NCBI GenBank assembly: GCA_007258455.2
Contig: VDFB02252616.1
Location: 124,169,760 to 124,233,759 of the forward strand
Reading direction: 5' to 3'
DNA length: 64,000 nucleotides
Origin: Sequoia sempervirens
Lineage: Eukaryota > Streptophyta > Pinopsida > Cupressales > Cupressaceae
In this document: positions 58,374-64,000 of the stretch, piece after piece
Layout: the number at the start of each line of letters is the position of its first letter
Position numbering within the stretch: the stretch's first letter is position 1
The notes under the pieces: model-generated
The model's database searches: none
Told to the model about the DNA's origin: nothing
What the model saw: the letters and a program-made list of their open reading frames with translations, nothing else
Translations under genes and position numbers: made by a program

Positions 58374-60511
58374 CTATGATAAACATTGAAGCTTTTGGTG
58401 TGGATGGGGTGTAGGAAGCAATGAAAATGTTTTCTTAGGAGGTGGTGGATGATGTGTTTTTGGTACCCACATAGACTTAGTATTTTTATGATTTTTATTT
58501 TTCTTGTGGGACTTAGGAATTTGAGACTTTTGAATGGAATGAGAATGTGGGATGGAAGTGGATGGTTGGGATTTTTGTGATGTGAATGCCTCATTTAACT
58601 TGATTTCTTTTTTCTTAGGTACCCAAAACAATTTAGTTTTGGTCTTTACTTTTGGAGGTATGGGCTTATATACCTTTTTGGATGTATTTTGATTTGAATT
58701 TTTGTATTTATGTCCTAAGGCATAAGAACCCTTAGGATTTTATACTTTATAGGTAGAGGCATTGAAATTATTGCTTTTGAATCCCATGGGTATGGTGGAA
58801 TGGGTGGAAGCTTCATGTTTATACAATGTGTGCATTTGTTGGTCATGATTAGGAATATTAGGGTATTTATGGATGGAGGGATAAGGGGATTGGATAATGG
58901 AGATATTAGGTGTTGGGAGAAGTGGAGGTAAAGTTGATGGAGGGATATTAGGAGTTGGAAGCAATGGTGGAAAATTTGATGGTGGAAGGTGTATGGTCAC
59001 ATGCTTTTGACATTTGTAAGATGATGGAGGAGGGATGGCAACATATGTTTTAGGGATACGATAGGTTCTATGATGGAAAGTAGTGGACTTAGGATGGATG
59101 GAGGAAGTACCAACATCATTAGTTTATTATCCTTGGGGTGTATGTCCAAGGCCATAAGAGCGTGGAGGGACTTTGACATGGATGGGATCCCAAATACCTT
59201 GTTCATGAAGGTCTAGACCTTTACCTTGGTGGTTCATTTTTGGAGTTTGCAATGGACAATGGGAATAGGTGTAGGTGGAACACTAGACATGAGTTCCTTA
59301 TTGGATGGAGAAAATGAAGCAAGGGAAGATAATGGTTGTTGTTGTTCTAAGGAGGAACATTCATGAATGAGGGTGGAAAGACGAATAGGATAGGATGGAG
59401 GAAGTGCAATGGGGTCGATAGTGGGTGATGGATGATCATTAGGATCCTGATTAGCATTGTGTTCACTTAGATCGAAGGTGTTTGTTTGATCTTCTATGTT
59501 GGCTTGGGAGGCATGTGTCTCATCAAGGGAAGTGGATGTTGATAGATCATGGATAGGACTAGGTGGAGGTGAATTTGGAATATCTTTCTCATGGATGGGT
59601 ATAGGATCATGTTGCTCATGGATAGGCTCTTCATCATTATGGATATCATCTTGATCATAAAAATGATATAGATTATGGATAGGTTGGATGAAAATGATTT
59701 GATCTTGATTAGGACTAGGGCTTGATGTTTCCACATGCTTGGGAATAGACTCTTGATATAACTCTTGGGTTTCTTGAATGGAAGTGAAAGGGAATTTCTC
59801 ATGGAGAGACTTGACATGTTCTTGATGGTCAACAACATAGGAGCATGAAAGAGGGTGACTTGGACTTACGACAAAAGACTCTTGAATTGGCTCAAGGGGT
59901 TGTGGATGACACGGTTGACTTGAAGGACTTGGCATGGCATTTGAGGACTCTTTTGTATGTTCAAGTATATGTGTTGAATGACATGGTGACAATTGATTCC
60001 TTGCTTGTAGCCCTTGGGTGACATCCTTTGGAGGTGTAGGGGTGGAAGGCGTTGGCTTAGGATTTTTATTTTTACTGTATAGTGGTATGATATACTTCGA
60101 GAGTACATAACCTAGATCAGTGTTCCCCTTGTGAATGGTTGCATTAGAACTTAAAGGCTCTTGATTTTGTTGCCTAGGTGGACTTAAATTCACATGTGTT
60201 TGTCGTGATGTGGATTGATAGGTTGATGTGGTACTAACACACGAAGAAGTGGATGGATTAGATTGGTATGAGGTGGAAGGGTGATAATAAATAGATAGGG
60301 GATGATGTGGTGGTTGCTGGATTTGACATGTGGCTATGAGGTATTGGGCGTGATCTAGGAGGTGTTGGATTTGAGGTGACTTGTGTGCTTGAAGTTTTTG
60401 TATTACGTCATGGACTTCGTGAATGATTTGTTGGGGCAAAGGTGTTTGAATTGTTTTAGCTATGTCAAGCATGTTAACAACATCTTGTGCTAGATCTTCC
60501 AATGTTTTCAT
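58374..60511 (-). CDS. Gypsy-2 long Pro/Ser/His-rich reading frame, one frameshift
   Basis: From the ATG at 60511 an uninterrupted frame of 425 codons runs to 59234. After a shift near 59230 a second part continues to about 58374. Start MKTLEDLAQDVVNMLDIAKT and the next 60 residues look helical; then come Ser/Thr/Pro/His/Gln-rich, mostly disordered text and an acidic stretch (QDDIHNDEEPIHEQHDPIPI). The second part contains QGIWDPIHVKVPPRSYGLGH, a repeated PPLLPTPNI, and WVPKK twice (KLFWVPKKKEI, KSMWVPKTHH). I see no zinc knuckle and no enzyme motif. It could be a divergent Gag-like protein. The length of the intact part, in a window where everything else is broken, is notable. Confidence 0.6.
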
Positions 60512-61639
60512 GGTGTAAAATGATGTTGATTGGTTTAAAAAGATGATGATGATTAGGATATGATATGGAATGACAAGATTGTATGATTTGGATGATGTGG
60601 CAAGAGTTTATTGGAAGTTTGACTTGGGCACTATCAAAAACAATATTTCACATGTAAATGCATGAACACACACACTAAACACAATAATAAATTTGTCTTT
60701 TAAGATTAAATGTTATGATTAAGAAAACACTTGAATACACAACAACAAGCCCTATGACTAGTCAAGTGGGGTATGGCCAATTAGGTCTCAAGCTAGTTTG
60801 CACAAGGTTGACTAAGGAATGATTTGAAAGAAAAATCTTGCCAATAAGCTGGGAGAAAGGGGTAACGCACCCTTCACCTTCACTTCCCAAAGGCATAAAG
60901 TTCTTTGGGGCTTAGCTCAGAGTGACAAGATTCCAACTTCCAAACAAGCGTGTCTTTTGATTCACACTTTGATTGAGGTCGTCCCTTGGAGGGGTGTGTG
61001 CTCCAAGCAGGCCTCCTAAAAGGGGTTTGACAAAAGCGAACCAAGTGAGGTGTTTTGGAAGACACACACACTTGATTCACACTCACAGTGATTAATTTCC
61101 CTTTAGAAAATTGAAATGTTTAGAAGAAAACAATGAAGCACTCATTCTTTTTAGATCCCAAATCAAGATGTGATGGAAGACAATGATTAATTTTAGACCC
61201 AATTTTTGAAATGTGATTGAAGACAAGATTTTTTTTAAACCAATTGCAATGATGTGATCAAACCAGATTTGATTTTATATCCCGAATTGAAAGATGTGAC
61301 AAACAAGATTAAGAGATGAAGGATGAAACGAGTGCACCTGGTTATTTTCGCTCTCCAAATTGATGTTGTGACTAATTCCAATGCTTTTCCAACTCCGTAT
61401 GATTCACCAAGTCAACAAGACAAGAAGAAACACATACATGCAAGCAAAAGTGTGATTAAATCCCAAAACAAGCAATTTTTTTTCAAATATGTGAGAATTT
61501 GAAAGCTGTAACTATGTAAAATTTGATAAAAACTTACACCATTAGATAGCTTATGAAATTCTACCCCATTTCAAAAAAAAAAAACTCTGAAAAAGACCAA
61601 AAAATAACCAAGATGCGACCATTTTAAGATTTCCTATGA
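60512..61639 (-). other. 5' leader of gypsy-2; no gene
   Basis: Between the long reading frame and the primer site. No frame or domain recognised; the open frame 60880-61086 has no recognisable content. Confidence 0.5.
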
Positions 61640-62035
61640 AAATGTTGTCTGTATGCGCTAAAACACAATCCAGAATGCAAAATAAGCCAAAGTGCATTAA
61701 AACAATCCAAAATGCTAAATAATTCCTAAATGCGCTAGAAAAAACCCCATATTCGCTAAAAAAATTCCCAGATGAGCTAAAAGAAGTTCCAGATACACTA
61801 AAAGAAGTCCCAGATGCGCTAAAAGAAGTCTTGGATGCGCTAAAACAAAAAAAATTACAAATTTTTTTTAATGAAGCAGTATATGCACCATTCTGTTTGT
61901 TATAAGGGCTGAAATAGTCCCTGGATGCACCGAAATAGCTCCTATATGCGCCGAAAGACCTGTAAAAACACTGTTAAATCTTGGATGCACTACAGAAACC
62001 CTCAGATGTGCTAAAACAGAAAATTTTGCCGAAAT
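61640..62035 (-). repeat. Degenerate short tandem repeat in the gypsy-2 leader (about 20-bp unit)
   Basis: Words of the form CCCAGATGCGCTAAAAGAAG recur about fifteen times (AAATGCGCTAG, GATGCGCTAAAAG, GGATGCACCGAAATAG, TATGCGCCGAAAG), strictest at 61770-61850. They sit just inside the primer site, at the start of the element's transcript. Confidence 0.8.
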
Positions 62036-62099
62036 TCTGAATTCCAGAATGCGAATCCTGTTATAAAACCTACAAATAAATGTTAAAAACGGGGCAAGG

Positions 62100-62120
62100 C
62101 CCCACGGTGGGCGCCAAAAG
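62100..62120 (-). other. Primer binding site of gypsy-2
   Basis: The minus strand reads TTTGGCGCCCACCGTGGGG next to the 5' LTR. GGCGCC-type sites are used by several plant gypsy lineages; I do not assign the tRNA. Confidence 0.75.
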
Positions 62121-62478
62121 TGTAGATAGGGAAATAAAATCAAAGGTTTAAATGCATTGAAGACAATAAACAAATTAAATCCTATCAAGCACCATGAAGT
62201 ACAAACTAGAATGAAAAATAAGAATAATAAACAAATAACATGCAAACCGATTTTCAAACTAGTGTTGATTGATCTCCATGGCTCTTCTCCACCTGCACAA
62301 GGATGCAAGATTTCGAAGGTTGAATGTTGGAGGAATGTTGGTTGCTCAATTCTGCAGCATAACAATATGGTAAAGGTTTGAAGGAGAATGATGGATGAAA
62401 GATAGAATATTTGAAGAATAATTTTGACAGAGTGAGGATACTTAAGAATCAACCCCCTAAATGAATTGTGAGAGGTTG

Positions 62479-62513
62479 TATTTATAGAGTTTTCAAAAGC
62501 TTCTGATTGGCTG
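62479..62513 (-). promoter_or_regulatory. TATA and CCAAT boxes in the 5' LTR of gypsy-2
   Basis: Same AGCCAATC and CTATAAATA words as at 55232-55266. This copy lies upstream of the internal region in the element's own orientation and would drive the element's transcript. Confidence 0.72.
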
Positions 62514-63235
62514 ATATGATCAATGGCTATGATAATTCTTGACAGATCAAATGGCTGAAGATGGATGAAACTGAAGAGAAAATAGAAGAAAACCGAAAAC
62601 AAGATTTTTCTATTTTTACGAAAGAGAAAAGATAAGAAGATAAGAAATCATCTTTCTTTAAAAGAATAAAAGAAAGATTTAAAAGTGATAAATAATGAAT
62701 TAAAAATTCAATTATTTATTTGTGGATGAAATTCAACTTTTTCTTAATTAAATGAAATATTTAATTAAGCTTTTAAAAAGAAAGTTTGTGATAAGAAGAA
62801 AGCTTTAATCAGGATTTTTGAAAAAAGCAAAAGATCTCATATTTAAATAAAATATTTAATTATGATATGAGAAGAAAACAAAGATAATAAAATATCTAGT
62901 TGTGATTTAGAAAGAAAGCATAAAATCTTTAATTAAATAAGGTTTATTTAATTAAATCACATTTATGAAATTAATTAAATGAAATATTTAATTAATTAGA
63001 AGAAGAATTTAAAATAGAAGAAAGAGAAATATTTAAACTTAATTAAATCAAAAGATTTAATTTAAATTTAAACAATGATAATTAATTTAAATAAATAAAA
63101 TGTATTTATTTAATTAATTAAGTGGACGTATGAAAATAATTAAATAAAATAAATTTATTTAATTATGAAGGAAGAATAAGATGAATGAACAATATAATTA
63201 AATTAATTAAATTTAATCATATGTAGAGGATTTTT

Positions 63236-63457
63236 TTTTATTTTTTTATTTTTTTATTATTTTTTTTGGGCGGGGGCCCTAGCTCGGTTGGCTAAGTAAT
63301 TCCATTGCGGCTCAGCTGGTCACGAGTTCTAGTCTCCCCCGTCCCGTGGTACCAGAGGGCGTGTCGCGCCAGTGCCGCCAGTCACGTTAAAAAGTTTACT
63401 AGGCGCACTGCAGTTTATAGGGGGTCGTGCTACCCGATTCCTACAGTCTAAAAATAT
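63236..63457 (+). mobile_element. SINE-like insertion with pol III A and B boxes
   Basis: A 222-bp GC-rich block in AT-rich LTR sequence, flanked by the 17-bp direct repeat ATATGTAGAGGATTTTT (63219-63235 and 63458-63474). The left LTR has the uninterrupted site. On the plus strand TAGCTCGGTTGG (63280-63291) fits a tRNA A box and GAGTTCTAGTCTCC (63324-63337) fits a B box, so the head derives from a tRNA gene. A T-rich run (about 63236-63266) stands before the head. If that is a poly(A) tail the element lies on the minus strand, which disagrees with the boxes; orientation is thus uncertain. Confidence 0.8.
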
Positions 63458-63547
63458 ATATGTAGAGGATTTTTAGAAAAATTAATTAAATAATAAATAT
63501 TTAATTAATTGCCAGGATTATAGACATGACCATTTTATGCGTATACA

Positions 63548-63552
63548 TAAAT
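63548..63552. repeat. Target site duplication of gypsy-2, right copy (TAAAT)
   Basis: Equal to 54869-54873. Confidence 0.9.
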
Positions 63553-64000
63553 AATTATGACAATTATTTAATTATTCACTTTTGGCATCTTCTGTCATGA
63601 ATTAATTAAATTTTATTTAAATAATTTATCTTTCCTCTCACTTTTTGAATTAAATTTCTATTTAATCAAAAAGTTAACTCACCTTTTCCTCTTGCAATGA
63701 GATAATGTTTCCATTATTTCAAAATGCAATTTCCCTTTCAAACTAGAGTGTTTTTCTTATGAAATCAGTTAATTTCCTCTTGCTCAAGTTCACTTTCAAT
63801 CTTATCTCATCTCGTCTCGTTTTGATTAATTTCAATCATTGATTGAACAAAAAATCAGTCAATCTCAACTATCCATTTTGCATTCACGTCTCTATAAATA
63901 CTATTGTCATTTATCATTTTCAGATATCTAGAGTTTATAACTACGTGTTGTTGAGATAGTTAATCTTCAATATTTTGTTGGCATAGTCATAAGCTTTCAT
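63553..64000 (+). repeat. Right part of the LTR-like sequence entered by gypsy-2
   Basis: Continues the sequence cut at 54873. Contains CTCTATAAATAC near 63892-63903, a TATA box candidate on the plus strand. The far end is outside the window. Confidence 0.5.

Larger units (their letters stand above)
54874..63547 (-). mobile_element. Gypsy-2: complete 8.7-kb LTR retrotransposon without reverse transcriptase
   Basis: Two direct repeats with TG...CA ends (54874-56011, 62121-63547), a polypurine tract beside the left one, a primer site beside the right one and a perfect TAAAT target duplication. The internal 6.1 kb holds only one long reading region (58374-60511) and no protease, reverse transcriptase, RNase H or integrase motif in any frame that I could read. 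It must have moved using enzymes of a related element: a large non-autonomous derivative. The primer site type points to the Ty3/gypsy side (inference). The two LTRs look closely similar, so the insertion is relatively young. Confidence 0.9.
62121..63547 (-). repeat. 5' LTR of gypsy-2 (1.43 kb, with SINE-like insertion)
   Basis: Matches the left LTR nearly base for base through most of its length. It is longer by the 239-base insertion at 63236-63474 (SINE-like body plus one target copy) and about 50 extra bases of ATTTAATT text near 63110-63160. Confidence 0.93.

Noticed and set aside
63280..63337. tRNA gene on the plus strand
   Set aside because: A and B boxes are present, but no cloverleaf with acceptor stem could be paired; the flanking 17-bp duplication shows a SINE-like insertion.

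Overview
The window looks like intergenic DNA from a large, repeat-rich plant nuclear genome. It is AT-rich and holds nested Ty1/copia and Ty3/gypsy LTR retrotransposons with tRNA-iMet-type primer sites, plant pentatricopeptide (PPR) gene debris, a SINE-like insertion, GT-AG introns and one 100-N assembly gap. A gymnosperm such as a conifer is my best guess (inference; nothing here names the species). I see no intact host gene; almost every coding stretch is broken. Many breaks sit at glutamine positions where CAG/CAA has become TAG/TAA, or at CGA to TGA, as expected when methylated cytosines decay in silenced repeats.

Layout. 1-16.6 kb is a three-deep nest. An old plus-strand copia (copia-2, integrase remnant 15.74-16.64 kb) was entered by a minus-strand copia (copia-1, LTR ends 1-365 and 14509-15736). 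That in turn was entered by a complete 12.2-kb minus-strand chromovirus-type gypsy element (1301-13488, LTRs of 3.7 kb, target duplication CCAAT). 16.9-18.7 kb holds a broken PPR gene. 20.4-25.5 kb holds short repeats with a CACTA-like end, a degenerate gene called here ORF2-C, a foldback cluster made of PPR motifs, and fragments of gypsy and copia elements.

25.4-52.6 kb is the most interesting part. Two diverged copies (A and B, in opposite orientation) share a two-gene layout that I do not recognise from a named plant element: a transposase-like gene and a multi-exon proline-rich gene (ORF2) facing each other tail to tail. In A the transposase-like gene is on + (26.9-30.4 kb) and ORF2 on - (32.4-34.7 kb). 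In B ORF2 is on + (38.8-41.3 kb) and the transposase-like gene on - (47.9 kb to the gap at 49.8 kb). Both transposase-like genes share a Cys/His region, a W-S-D-x-C-A-x-Q-F-K-N block, a G-H-G-K block and a C-terminal domain behind an intron in the same place and phase. Both have a cluster of GGATCC-like words on the transposase side. I infer a DNA transposon family with a transposase and an accessory protein; A is plainly dead and B is decayed.

42.9-45.5 and 53.3-54.0 kb hold a tandem repeat of about 360 bp. 54.9-63.5 kb is a complete 8.7-kb minus-strand LTR element (target duplication TAAAT) without reverse transcriptase or integrase. It carries one long Pro/Ser/His-rich reading frame, and one of its LTRs holds a SINE-like insertion. 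It sits inside a further plus-strand LTR-like sequence that runs off the right edge.
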